Source: Veillonellales bacterium (GTDB lineage Bacteria; Bacillota; Negativicutes; Veillonellales; Dialisteraceae). Taken from it: 64,000 bases of DNA. This document shows, piece by piece, positions 17,675 to 26,713 of the stretch; the stretch's first letter is position 1; every line of letters starts with the position of its first letter. The notes below the pieces were generated by a model that was not told the DNA's origin, searched no databases, and saw only the letters and a program-made list of their open reading frames with translations. The translations under genes and the position numbers were made by a program. The stretch spans positions 1 to 64,000 of the forward strand of contig CALXPQ010000007.1 in NCBI GenBank assembly GCA_944390485.1. Direction: 5' to 3'.

Positions 17675-18180
17675 TTTATCATATGTAGGTCCGCTTTCGC
17701 ATGAGGCGGCACGTCAGCACAAGGGAGCCGCAACGCAGCGACACAAAACTTTCCCGGGCATGAGAAGAAAGGCAGTCATCTCTATGTGGGTCCGCATCTG
17801 TGTAAGAGAAATGTTCGCGTCGAAAATGAAGCCCGCCCCCTGTGCACGATACAAGTCCAGCATTGGTGCAGCTTCCCCGCCCGTTCCGTTGGAGGCCGAC
17901 CCCGAAGGGGGAAATTTTGAGAGCGCCGCCGTGAAGCGGCCGCGCCGTGTTTGAGCGAGCGCAGCGAGCGAGTTGCGCGGACGTAGGCGGGGGTCTCAAA
18001 ATTTAGGCCGGAAACGCGCGGCGGCGCCCCCTTTCTTGGCCGACATTCTTTCCGGGCGGCCGGAAAGAATGTCGGGGACCATGGAATCGCATTCCAAAAA
18101 TGGAAACAGTCGTGTGTTTCGGACACATACGGTCTCTCTATGTGGGCCCGCACCGCCTGTCTAAAAAGGGGCTTATCGTT
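17675..18180 (+). repeat. Dispersed structured repeat, copy G
   Basis: Left module as in copies A and D. Hairpin 1 pairs 17912-17922 with 17994-18004 (another arm sequence, perfect). Hairpin 2 pairs 18040-18055 with 18060-18075 and is nearly identical to that of copy E. Hairpin 3 is TGGAAT/ATTCCA near 18082-18096. Confidence 0.85.
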
Positions 18181-18310
18181 ATATGGGTCCGCCCCGGTGT
18201 GTGCGAAACGGAGGCACTGCCCATGCGCCCTGCCCCGAGAGCTTCGGGCAAGATTTTTTCCCGCCTGCGTCCGCCCCGCGTGCGAGGCCTCGGGGCACGC
18301 TGTTCATGAG
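18180..18310 (+). repeat. Shortened copy of the repeat
   Basis: Starts with ATGGGTCCGCCCCGGTGTGTGCGAAAC as in copy B and then diverges in the same way as 1561-1700. The remaining 18311-18420 holds no feature I can support. Confidence 0.5.
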
Positions 18311-18426
18311 GCGGGTGTCGGCCGGCATTTTTCTCCCTTCTGGTCGGCCCGGAGATGAAAAAGTATACATCTTTCCCTTTCTCCGGCTCGCGGGGGAAGT
18401 TTTTCTGTAAAAATTTCGTTGAAGTC

Positions 18427-18454
18427 TTGCGCAGAGGGGAGAATGTGTTATAAT
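18427..18454 (+). promoter_or_regulatory. Upstream promoter P1 before argC
   Basis: TTGCGC (18427-18432), a 16-base spacer and a consensus TATAAT (18449-18454), about 330 bases before argC. Confidence 0.5.
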
Positions 18455-18680
18455 TTTTTCAACAAAAAACCGCATAGATCGCTGATGAAGACACGGATTT
18501 TGTCGAGATACGGCGCAGGGCCTGCGGGCACTGCGCTCTACGGCGCTCCTTCGGGGAGCGGAAACATGCACACGGCCGGAAGGAGGCGCTTCCGGACTGT
18601 ATTTCCACCGGCTGCGGCCGGGCCGGACGCCTCTCGACGGGAATCCCGTGTTTTTTCTTTCCGTTTTTCTGCGCGGTTTG

Positions 18681-18709
18681 TTGCAATGTTATGCATGGAA
18701 ATGTATAAT
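18681..18709 (+). promoter_or_regulatory. Promoter P2 of the arg operon
   Basis: TTGCAA (18681-18686), a 17-base spacer and TATAAT (18704-18709). The words TGCAT and GTATAATTACAA with ATC after one variable base recur in the argF promoter, so an arginine-repressor site overlapping the promoter is possible. Confidence 0.65.
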
Positions 18710-18788
18710 TACAAAATCAGCCAAAGGGATCACAGCGTATGCGATGGAGCAACGGCGGCCGAAACTTTTCTCTGAAGGAGGAATGCAT

Positions 18789-19823
18789 GTGAAAGTCAGT
18801 ATTCTCGGCGCGACGGGATACACGGGCTCGGAGCTGCTCCGCATCCTTGCGGGGCATCCGCAGGCCGAGGTGGTGCACGTCACGTCGGAGAGCCACACCG
18901 GGGAGAAGATCCAGGATTTCTTCCCGCAGCTCCGCGGTTTCTACGATCTTACGCTGGAGAGTCTCGCCGATCTCCCCGCGATCGGGGCGGACAGCGATTT
19001 CGTATTCATCGGCATGCCGGCGGGGCACGCCATGGATATCGGCCGGGCGCTCGCGGATACGCCGGTGCGCATCATCGATCTGGGAGCGGATTACCGCTTC
19101 CACGACACGGCGGTGTACGAGGCGTGGTACCACCTGCCGCACACGGATAAAAATGCGGACCGGGCCTACGGGCTGGCCGAGCTGTACCGGGACGACATCC
19201 GGCAGGCGAAGATCATCGGGAACGCGGGGTGCTTCACCACGGCGAGCATCCTCGCTCTCGCGCCGCTGGCGGAGCGCCATCTGATCGACCTCACGTCCAT
19301 CATCTGCGACGCGGCGTCGGGCGTGTCCGGCGCGGGCCGGTCGCCGAAGATCGGGAATCATTTCCCCGAGCTGTACGACAATTTCAAGGCGTATAATGTG
19401 GCGCACCACCGCCACACGCCGGAGATCGAGCAGGCGCTGTCCGATGTGTCCGGCGAGGCGGTGACGATCAATTTCACGCCGCATCTGGTGCCCATGGCGC
19501 GGGGGATCCTCTCCACGTGCTACGCGGATCTCGCGGAGGGCGTGACGGCGGACGATGTGGACGCGGCCTTCGCGGAGCGCTACGGGAAGGAGCATTTCAT
19601 CCGGCTCCTGGGCCGCGGGGCGTACCCGGAGACGAAGTATGTGCGGGGATCGAATTTCTGCGACCTCGGCTGGCACATCGACGACCGGACGCGCCGGGTG
19701 ATCGTGCTCTCCGCCATCGACAATCTGGTGAAGGGCGCCGCCGGTCAGGCCGTGCAGAATTTCAATATCGCCTGCGGGTTCGATGAGACGCTGGGTCTCA
19801 CCGCCGCTCCGATGTATCCGTGA
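18789..19823 (+). CDS. argC: N-acetyl-gamma-glutamyl-phosphate reductase
   Basis: 344 residues from GTG 18789. NADPH-dependent third step of arginine synthesis. The nucleotide loop GATGYTG is at residues 7-13 and the catalytic cysteine is C148 in GNAGCFTT. AAGGAGG lies at 18775-18781: it is only 1 base from the in-frame ATG at 18783 but 7 bases from the GTG, so the GTG is preferred (the ATG would add two residues). First gene of argCJBD. Confidence 0.92.
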   Translation: MKVSILGATGYTGSELLRILAGHPQAEVVHVTSESHTGEKIQDFFPQLRGFYDLTLESLADLPAIGADSDFVFIGMPAGHAMDIGRALADTPVRIIDLGADYRFHDTAVYEAWYHLPHTDKNADRAYGLAELYRDDIRQAKIIGNAGCFTTASILALAPLAERHLIDLTSIICDAASGVSGAGRSPKIGNHFPELYDNFKAYNVAHHRHTPEIEQALSDVSGEAVTINFTPHLVPMARGILSTCYADLAEGVTADDVDAAFAERYGKEHFIRLLGRGAYPETKYVRGSNFCDLGWHIDDRTRRVIVLSAIDNLVKGAAGQAVQNFNIACGFDETLGLTAAPMYP

Positions 19824-19843
19824 TGCACAGAGGGGGAATGGCA

Positions 19844-21055
19844 ATGTATACGATGAAGGACGCTGCGGAAGGCGTCACCTATCCGAAAGGTTTCCAGGCC
19901 TGCGGGGTCCGGGCGGGCCTCAAGAGGAGCGGCAAGCTCGATATGGCCATGATTTATTCCGACGCGCGGTGCTCCGCGGCGGGGACGTTCACCCAGAACG
20001 CGGTGGCGGCGGCTCCGGTGTGGGTGTCGAAGGAGATCCTCGCCGACGGCCACGCGCAGGCGGTGGTGGTGAATTCGGGCTGCGCCAATGCGTGCACCGG
20101 CGAGCAGGGCATGAAGGACGCCCGCGAGATGGCGCAGGTCACGGCGGAGAAGCTCGGCTGCAGCGCGGGTGACGTGGTGGTGGCGTCCACGGGCGTCATC
20201 GGCGCGCTCATGGACATGCCCCGCATCAAAGACGGCATCGAGATGTGCCGGCAGGCGCTGTATTACGACGGCAGCGAGGCGGCGAGCCGGGCCATCCTCA
20301 CGACGGACACGGTGACGAAGTCCGCCGCGGCGGAGGCGGAGATCGGCGGGGTGCCGGTACGCTTCGGCGTCATCGCGAAAGGTTCCGGCATGATCCGTCC
20401 GAACATGGCGACCATGCTGTGCTTCATCACGACGGACGCGGCCATCGCGCCGGCGCTCCTCAATGAGGCGCTCCACGACGCGGTGTCCTATTCGTTCAAC
20501 ATGATCTCCGTGGACGGGGACATGAGCACGAACGACATGTGCGTGTGCCTGGCGAACGGCCTGGCGGGCAATGCGGAGATCGCGGAGAAGGGCGCGGATT
20601 ACGACGCGTTCTACGAAGTGTTCCTGCACCTGTGCCAGGAGATGGCGAAGAAGATCGCCGCCGACGGCGAAGGGGCGACGAAGTTCCTCACCATCCACGT
20701 GACGGGCACGAAGACTTTCGCGGACGCGAAGCAGGTGGGCATGAGCGTGGCGAAATCCCCGCTGGCGAAGACGGCGTTCTTCGGGGAGGACCCGAACTGG
20801 GGCCGCGTGGTGGCCGCGGTGGGCTACTCGGAAGCGCCCATGGTGCCGGAGAAGACGAGCGTCGCTTTCGGCGGCATCCCGGTCTACAAGGCGGGGCTGC
20901 CGGTGCCTTTCGATGAAGCGGCGATGAAGAAGGTCATGAAGGCGCACGATATCGTCATCGACATCGACATGGGACTGGGCAGCGAGGAAGCGACGGTCTG
21001 GACCTGCGATTTCTCGTATGACTATGTGAAGATCAATGGGGAGTATCACACCTGA
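19844..21055 (+). CDS. argJ: Bifunctional ornithine acetyltransferase / N-acetylglutamate synthase
   Basis: About 403 residues. It recycles the acetyl group from acetylornithine to glutamate and, in the bifunctional form, can also use acetyl-CoA. The self-cleavage site NMATML with its nucleophilic threonine follows KGSGMIRP. The start at 19844 has AGAGGGGG at a good distance; ATG 19838 is too close to the site. No argA-like gene is seen, consistent with a cyclic pathway. The stop overlaps the argB start. Confidence 0.92.
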   Translation: MYTMKDAAEGVTYPKGFQACGVRAGLKRSGKLDMAMIYSDARCSAAGTFTQNAVAAAPVWVSKEILADGHAQAVVVNSGCANACTGEQGMKDAREMAQVTAEKLGCSAGDVVVASTGVIGALMDMPRIKDGIEMCRQALYYDGSEAASRAILTTDTVTKSAAAEAEIGGVPVRFGVIAKGSGMIRPNMATMLCFITTDAAIAPALLNEALHDAVSYSFNMISVDGDMSTNDMCVCLANGLAGNAEIAEKGADYDAFYEVFLHLCQEMAKKIAADGEGATKFLTIHVTGTKTFADAKQVGMSVAKSPLAKTAFFGEDPNWGRVVAAVGYSEAPMVPEKTSVAFGGIPVYKAGLPVPFDEAAMKKVMKAHDIVIDIDMGLGSEEATVWTCDFSYDYVKINGEYHT

Positions 21056-21960
21056 TGGCAGAGAAGAAGAGAACGATGGAATCCGTCACGGCGGATATCC
21101 TCATGGAGGCTCTCCCGTACATCGAGGATTTCTACGGGAAGACGGTCGTCGTGAAGTACGGCGGCAACGCGATGATCAATGACAAGCTGAAGGAAAAAGT
21201 CATGGAGGACATCGCCCTCATGCGCTTCGTGGGCATCCATCCGGTCATCGTCCACGGCGGCGGGCCGGAGATCACCTGGTTCCTGAAGAAGATCGGCAAG
21301 GAGAGCTCCTTCGTCTCCGGCCTCCGCGTGACCGATGCGGAGACGGCGGAAGTGGCGGAGATGGTGCTGGACGGCAAGATCAATTCGGAGATCGTGAAGC
21401 GCATGAACCGCCGCGGCGTGCGCGCGGTGGGCCTCTCCGGCGAGGACGCGAACCTCATCCGCGCCCGGAAGAAGCTGGCGAAGGTCTACGACGACCCGGA
21501 CTCCGCGCCGAAGGAAGTGGACATCGGCTATGTGGGCGAAGTGTCCGCCATCAATACGGACATCCTCCAGACGCTCATCGCCAATGATTACGTCCCGGTC
21601 ATCGCCCCCATGGGCGTCGGCGTGGACGGCGAGAATTACAATATCAACGCGGACTACGTGGCGGCGAAGGTGGCGGGCGCGCTCAAGGCGGAGCGGCTCA
21701 TCCTCCTCACGGACGTGGAAGGCGTGTACGAAGATTTCGACAATAAAGATTCCTTCATCTCCATCCTCCCGGCGGCGAAAGCGCGGGAATACATCAAGGA
21801 CGGCACCATCAAGGGCGGCATGATCCCGAAGATCGAAGCGTGCCTCGAAGCGATGGACGAAGGCGTCGTGAAAGCGCATATCATCGACGGGCGGCTCCCG
21901 CATTCCCTCATCCTCGAGATGTTCACCGCCGAGGGCGTGGGCACGCAGGTCATCCGCTGA
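21055..21960 (+). CDS. argB: Acetylglutamate kinase
   Basis: 301 residues. Phosphorylates N-acetylglutamate. Motifs are VVKYGGNAM, VIVHGGGPEI and the ATP-side LLTDVEGVY. The start overlaps the argJ stop (TGATG). The length and C-terminal GGMIPKIEACL segment match the arginine-sensitive hexameric type, so feedback inhibition is likely but inferred. Confidence 0.94.
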   Translation: MAEKKRTMESVTADILMEALPYIEDFYGKTVVVKYGGNAMINDKLKEKVMEDIALMRFVGIHPVIVHGGGPEITWFLKKIGKESSFVSGLRVTDAETAEVAEMVLDGKINSEIVKRMNRRGVRAVGLSGEDANLIRARKKLAKVYDDPDSAPKEVDIGYVGEVSAINTDILQTLIANDYVPVIAPMGVGVDGENYNINADYVAAKVAGALKAERLILLTDVEGVYEDFDNKDSFISILPAAKAREYIKDGTIKGGMIPKIEACLEAMDEGVVKAHIIDGRLPHSLILEMFTAEGVGTQVIR

Positions 21961-21975
21961 CAGAAGGAGGCTCCC

Positions 21976-23175
21976 ATGAAAGAAACCACCAAAGCGATCC
22001 TCGAGAAGGACCAGAAAGATTATCTCCCCGTCTTCGGCGGCCGGTACGGCATCGTCCTCGACCACGGGGAAGGCGTGAAAGTCTACGACAATGACGGGAA
22101 GGAATACACGGACTTCCTCGCGGGCATCGCCGTGAACGTGCTCGGCCACGGCTATCCGGCTCTCGTGGAGGCGGTCGCTTCCCAGGCGAAGAAGATGATC
22201 CACTGCTCGAATCTCTTCTATACGCAGGCCCAGGCCGACGCGGCGGAAAAACTCGTGGCGCTCTCCGGCCTCGGCAAGGCGTTCTTCGCGAACTCCGGCG
22301 CGGAAGCGAACGAAGGGGCCATCAAGGCGGCGCGGAAATACGGCCACATGACGGACCCGGACAAATCCCAGATTATCACCGCGTGGAACAGCTTCCACGG
22401 GCGGACGCTGGCGACCCTCACCGCCACCGGCCAGCCGCATTACCAGGAAGGCTGCGGGCCGCTCCCGGCGGGCTTCGACTACGTCCACTACAATGACATC
22501 AAAGAGCTGGAAAGCAAGATGAGCGGCAAGACCTGCGCGGTCATGCTCGAGACCATCCAGGGCGAAGGCGGCGTCTATCCGCCGAAGGGCGACTACCTGA
22601 AACAGGTGCGCGCGCTCTGCGACAAGTACGGCGCGCTCCTCATCTTCGACGAAGTGCAGGCCGGCATGGGCCGCAGCGGCACCTTCTTCGCCTACGAGAC
22701 GTACGGCGTCGTGCCGGACATCGTCACCCTGGCGAAGGGGCTCGCAGGCGGCGTGCCCATCGGGGCGTTCCTCTGCACGGACGAAGTGGCGAAGGCCTTC
22801 AAGCCCGGCGACCACGGCACCACCTTCGGCGGCAACCCGCTGGCGTGCGCCGCGGCGAACGTGGTGATCGACACCATCTCCCAGCCGGCGTTCCTCGCGC
22901 ACGTGAAAGAGATCAGCGCGTATTTCCGCGGGAAGCTGGACGGGCTCGCCGCGAAATATCCGCAGCTCGTGAAGGAGGTGCGCGGCCAGGGCCTGCTCCT
23001 CGGCATGGAGCTTACCCAGCCCGGCGCGGCCGCGGTGAACGACTGCCTCGCTCACGGCGTCATCATCAACTGCACCATGGGGAACGTGCTCCGCTTCGTG
23101 CCGCCGCTCATCATCACCGAGTCCGACGTGGACACGGTCATCGCGGCGCTGGACGGTGCGCTGTCCCGGTATTGA
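21976..23175 (+). CDS. argD: Acetylornithine aminotransferase
   Basis: 399 residues, class III pyridoxal-phosphate aminotransferase. The cofactor lysine is in TLAKGLAGG; LIFDEVQAGMGR and NSGAEANEGAIKAARK are diagnostic. AGAAGGAGG lies upstream of the ATG, 15 bases after argB. Fourth gene of the operon, ending at a terminator. Confidence 0.94.
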   Translation: MKETTKAILEKDQKDYLPVFGGRYGIVLDHGEGVKVYDNDGKEYTDFLAGIAVNVLGHGYPALVEAVASQAKKMIHCSNLFYTQAQADAAEKLVALSGLGKAFFANSGAEANEGAIKAARKYGHMTDPDKSQIITAWNSFHGRTLATLTATGQPHYQEGCGPLPAGFDYVHYNDIKELESKMSGKTCAVMLETIQGEGGVYPPKGDYLKQVRALCDKYGALLIFDEVQAGMGRSGTFFAYETYGVVPDIVTLAKGLAGGVPIGAFLCTDEVAKAFKPGDHGTTFGGNPLACAAANVVIDTISQPAFLAHVKEISAYFRGKLDGLAAKYPQLVKEVRGQGLLLGMELTQPGAAAVNDCLAHGVIINCTMGNVLRFVPPLIITESDVDTVIAALDGALSRY

Positions 23176-23189
23176 TCATCCTGCGAAAG

Positions 23190-23216
23190 ACGCTCCTCTC
23201 CGGAGGGGCGTTTTTG
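23190..23216 (+). terminator. Intrinsic terminator after argD
   Basis: ACGCTCCTCTC/GGAGGGGCGT-type stem followed by T5. Confidence 0.75.
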
Positions 23217-23341
23217 CGTGACGTATTCAGTTTATGCAGCAACGTGCATAAAAAGGACAGGAGAGGCAGGGCCGGAAGCGGGGAAATCGGAGAAAATACG
23301 GGAAATTTTGAAGCGCTGACCAAAAAAGTTCAAAAATGATA

Positions 23342-23370
23342 TTGCATAAATATGAGCGCTGGCGTATAAT
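23342..23370 (+). promoter_or_regulatory. Promoter of argF
   Basis: TTGCAT (23342-23347), a 17-base spacer and TATAAT (23365-23370). It shares GTATAATTACAA and neighbouring words with argC promoter P2. Confidence 0.65.
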
Positions 23371-23420
23371 TACAACATCGTTTTTGAAGAAAGTCCGGCG
23401 CGGCCGGCAGGAGGTCATAT

Positions 23421-24353
23421 ATGCTCAAAGGAAAAGATCTGCTCACCATTCACGATTTGTCACAGGAAGAACTCGCCGAGATCCTCGAAACCGCCGCGCG
23501 CCTCAAGATGGAACAGAAGGCGGGCATCCCTCATCCTATCCTCAAAGGGAAGACCCTCGCCATGATCTTCGAGAAGTCGTCCACCCGGACGCGCGTGTCC
23601 TTCGAGACGGGCATCTTCCAGCTCGGCGGGCAGGGGCTCTTCCTGTCCACGCGGGACATCCAGCTCGGCCGGGGCGAGCCGGTGAAGGACACGGCGCGCG
23701 TGCTCTCCCGCTACGTGGACGGCATCATGATCCGCACCTTCGCCCACAGCGAAGTGGAGGAATTTGCGGAATACGCCAGCGTCCCGGTCATCAACGCGCT
23801 GACGGACCTGCTCCATCCGTGCCAGGTGCTGACCGATCTCCTCACCATGCAGGAGTACAAGGGCAAGAACCTGAAGGGCCTGCACTTCGCCTACATCGGC
23901 GACGGCAACAACATGGCCAACTCCTATCTCTACGGCTGCGCGAAGGCGGGCATCCACTGCACCATCGCCTGCCCGAAGGGCTACGAGCCGGACGCTCAGG
24001 TGCTGGCGAACGCCCTCGAGGACGCGAAGGAAACCGGCGCGGAGCTCCGCATCGTGGAGGACCCGGCGGAGGCCGCGAAGGACGCGGACGTGCTCGCTAC
24101 GGATACCTGGACGAGCATGGGCGAGGAAGCGGAGAAGGAAGTGCGGGAGAAAGTCTTCCAGGGCTACCAGATCAACAAAGACCTGCTGGCGCTGGCGGAC
24201 AGGAAAGCCATCGTCCTGCACTGTCTGCCGGCGTACCGCGGCAAGGAGATCACCGAAGACGTGCTCGAAGGCTATGCGGACGTCATCTTCGACGAGGCGG
24301 AGAACCGTCTCCACACGCAGAAAGCCGTCATGGCGCTCACCATGTGCGATTGA
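23421..24353 (+). CDS. argF: Ornithine carbamoyltransferase
   Basis: 310 residues. Makes citrulline from ornithine and carbamoyl phosphate. The carbamoyl-phosphate loop is SSTRTRVSFE, the ornithine loop is HCLPAYRG, and HPCQVLTDL is present. GGAGG precedes the ATG. It has its own promoter, separate from argCJBD. argG and argH are not in this window. An anabolic role is inferred from the neighbours; arcA and arcC are absent. Confidence 0.94.
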   Translation: MLKGKDLLTIHDLSQEELAEILETAARLKMEQKAGIPHPILKGKTLAMIFEKSSTRTRVSFETGIFQLGGQGLFLSTRDIQLGRGEPVKDTARVLSRYVDGIMIRTFAHSEVEEFAEYASVPVINALTDLLHPCQVLTDLLTMQEYKGKNLKGLHFAYIGDGNNMANSYLYGCAKAGIHCTIACPKGYEPDAQVLANALEDAKETGAELRIVEDPAEAAKDADVLATDTWTSMGEEAEKEVREKVFQGYQINKDLLALADRKAIVLHCLPAYRGKEITEDVLEGYADVIFDEAENRLHTQKAVMALTMCD

Positions 24354-24370
24354 CCGATAGAAAAAACAAA

Positions 24371-24406
24371 AAGGAAGCCGCTCCCGAAAGGGAGCGGCTT
24401 CCTTTT
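24371..24406. terminator. Bidirectional terminator (argF and glutamate synthase genes)
   Basis: A long perfect stem AGGAAGCCGCTCCC/GGGAGCGGCTTCCT has T4 on the plus side and a T-rich run on the minus side, serving the convergent units. Confidence 0.85.
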
Positions 24407-24469
24407 GTATATAAAAAGCGCAGCGGGGGGAATAGGCCGCGCCTTTTACCGCAGATGGCCCGCGCCGGC

Positions 24470-25192
24470 TCAGCTCATGGCGTAGAGCTGGCGGTAGGGG
24501 CTTTTCGTATTGGGCGTGAGCGCGTAGAACCGGTGGGGCAGGAGGCGGCTCATGGGCACGCCGAAGGCCTCGCAGTACGCCTCCAGATGGGGGCGCAGCG
24601 CTTCGATCTCATCCGCCGTGAGGTCCTGCGGCACCACCTGGTCGGGCAGGTTCACCGGGATGTGGTCGGAGCGCACCACGATGCGCCCGCCGTGCATGCC
24701 CGTGCCGCAGAAATAGCCGTAGGGCGCGCGGTCTTCGCAGCCGAGGCCGAGCACGAGGATGAGCCCGCCCGCCTGGTATTCGCCGAGGAAGCTCCCTGCC
24801 GCGCCGCCCACGATGAGCACGGGGCTCTTGTCCCCGTAGGATTTTATGTGGATGCCCGCGCGATAGCCCACGTCTCCTTCGATGAGGATGGAGCCGCCCC
24901 GCATGGAGTAGCCCGTGGCGTCGCCGGCGCTGCCGTGGATGATGATCTTTCCTTCGTTCATGGTGTCGCCCGTGGCTTCCTGCACGTTGCCGTACACTTC
25001 GATGACGCCGCCGTCGAGGTACGCCCCGAGGGCGTTCCCGGGGACGCCGCGGATGGTGAGCGTGCGCCCCGCTTCGAGAGCGGTGCCGAGGAAGCGCTGG
25101 CCGAGGCAGTGATCCACCTCTACGGCGCCTTCCGCCTGCCGGATGAGCCGGGGAAGCTGGTGCGGGTCTGTAGTCTGTGCGTCGATTTTCAA
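24470..25192 (-). CDS. Glutamate synthase alpha-subunit C-terminal (GXGXG) protein
   Basis: 240 residues corresponding to the right-handed beta-helix domain at the end of the large glutamate synthase subunit. It shows repeated G-x-x-G motifs such as GDATGYSMRGGSILIEGDVG and FCGTGMHGGRIVVR. Here it is a free-standing protein, as in archaeal-type split enzymes. It starts 12 bases after the FMN-domain gene and is the last gene of the minus-strand operon. Confidence 0.88.
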   Translation of the reverse strand: MKIDAQTTDPHQLPRLIRQAEGAVEVDHCLGQRFLGTALEAGRTLTIRGVPGNALGAYLDGGVIEVYGNVQEATGDTMNEGKIIIHGSAGDATGYSMRGGSILIEGDVGYRAGIHIKSYGDKSPVLIVGGAAGSFLGEYQAGGLILVLGLGCEDRAPYGYFCGTGMHGGRIVVRSDHIPVNLPDQVVPQDLTADEIEALRPHLEAYCEAFGVPMSRLLPHRFYALTPNTKSPYRQLYAMS

Positions 25193-25204
25193 ATGGATCC
25201 CTCC

Positions 25205-26713
25205 TTATTCGCCGGCGTGCCGCACGCCGAGGATGCGCAGCTCCGCGTCGGTGAGCCCCACGCCGCGGAGCATGAGCCGGTTGCCCCGGAGCGCTTCGAT
25301 GGAATTGATGCCCATGCCGCCCATGAGCTCCTTGATCTCGCGGGTCCACGCGGTGACGAGATTTACCAGATGGGCCTTCGCTTCGTCCGGATCGAGGCGG
25401 CGCACCAGTTCCGGGCGCTGGGTGCAGATGCCCCAGCTGCAGTTGCCCGTGTGGCAGCTGTGGCACATGTGGCAGCCCATGGCGATGAGGGCGGCCGTGC
25501 CGATGGCCACGGCGTCCGCGCCGAGGGCGATGGCCTTCACGATGTCGGCGCTGTTGCGGATGGTGCCGCTCGCCACGAGGCCCACGTGGTTGCGGATGCC
25601 TTCTTCCCGGAGGCGCGCGTCCACGGCGGCGAGGGCGAGTTCGATGGGGATGCCCACATTGTCCCGCGTCTGGGTGGGCGCGGCCCCGGTGCCGCCGCGC
25701 AGGCCGTCGATGACGATGATGTCCGCGCCGGACCGGGCGATGCCGCTGGCGATGGCCGCCACATTGTGCACGGCGGCGATCTTCACTAGGACGGGCTTCT
25801 CATAGCGGGTGGCTTCCTTCAGGGAGTACACGAGCTGCCGCAGGTCCTCGATGGAGTAGATGTCGTGATGGGGCGCGGGGGAGATGGCGTCGGTGCCCTC
25901 GGGGATCATGCGCGTGCGGGAGATGTCCCCCACGTTTTTCGCGCCCGCCAGATGGCCGCCGATGCCGGGCTTCGCCCCCTGGCCGATTTTGATCTCCACG
26001 GCCGCGCCCGCCTCGAGATAGCGGCGGTGCACGCCGAAGCGGCCCGACGCCACCTGGACGATGGTGTGCGCCCCGTAGCGGTAGAGGTCGGGATGGAGCC
26101 CGCCTTCTCCCGTATTGTAGAATGTGCCGAGCTCGGTGGCCGCCCGGGCCAGCGCTTCGTGGCAGGGGTAGCTGATGGCGCCGTAGCTCATGGCCGCGAA
26201 GAGGATGGGCGTCTCCAGCGTGAGATGGGGCGGCAGGTCGCTGATGAGGCGGCCGCTCCCGTCGCGGCGGATCTCCGCAGCGCTCCGGCCGAGGTAGGTG
26301 CGCGTCTCCATCGGTTCGCGCAGCGGGTCGATGGACGGGTTCGTCACCTGCGCCGCGTTGATGAGGAGCTTGTCCCAGTAGAGTGGGTAATTTTTCACCG
26401 TGCCCATGCCGGAGAGGAGCACGCCGCCGCTCTCCGCCTGGAGGGCGATCTCCCGCCGGTTCGCCGCGCTCCAGTTGCTGCTCTCGTTCACGGCCTGCCG
26501 GTTCGGGATGATCTTCAGCGCGCCCGTGGGGCAGGCGGCCACGCAGCGGTAGCAGTTCACGCAGCGCCGCTCGTCGGCGGCGAGCTTCTTCGTCCCTTTC
26601 ACGAAGCGGTGCACGCCGTGGCCGCATTCCACGACGCACCGGCCGCAGGCGATGCATTTGTCCATGTCCCGCACCACTTCGAAGCGGGAAGGGAAAGTAT
26701 TCATCAGAGACAT
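25205..26713 (-). CDS. Glutamate synthase FMN-domain protein with N-terminal ferredoxin domain
   Basis: 502 residues. Residues about 15-75 carry two 4Fe-4S motifs (CIACGRCVVECGHG and CVNCYRCVAACPTG). The rest is the glutamate synthase central FMN barrel, with GGTGAAPTQTRDN and the 3Fe-4S ligands in CHSCHTGNCSWGIC. It converts 2-oxoglutarate plus ammonia from the glutaminase subunit to glutamate. The start overlaps the stop of the glutaminase gene by one base, with AAGGAGG upstream. The ferredoxin domain suggests an electron donor other than the usual GltD. Confidence 0.9.
   Translation of the reverse strand: MSLMNTFPSRFEVVRDMDKCIACGRCVVECGHGVHRFVKGTKKLAADERRCVNCYRCVAACPTGALKIIPNRQAVNESSNWSAANRREIALQAESGGVLLSGMGTVKNYPLYWDKLLINAAQVTNPSIDPLREPMETRTYLGRSAAEIRRDGSGRLISDLPPHLTLETPILFAAMSYGAISYPCHEALARAATELGTFYNTGEGGLHPDLYRYGAHTIVQVASGRFGVHRRYLEAGAAVEIKIGQGAKPGIGGHLAGAKNVGDISRTRMIPEGTDAISPAPHHDIYSIEDLRQLVYSLKEATRYEKPVLVKIAAVHNVAAIASGIARSGADIIVIDGLRGGTGAAPTQTRDNVGIPIELALAAVDARLREEGIRNHVGLVASGTIRNSADIVKAIALGADAVAIGTAALIAMGCHMCHSCHTGNCSWGICTQRPELVRRLDPDEAKAHLVNLVTAWTREIKELMGGMGINSIEALRGNRLMLRGVGLTDAELRILGVRHAGE

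Noticed and set aside
595..18310. Insertion sequences
   Set aside because: No transposase reading frame and no target-site duplications are seen around the repeat copies.
23336..25789. An 817-codon plus-strand frame across argF and into the glutamate synthase genes
   Set aside because: It reads an off-frame of argF and the antisense of two clear enzymes. GC-rich codon bias keeps such frames open.
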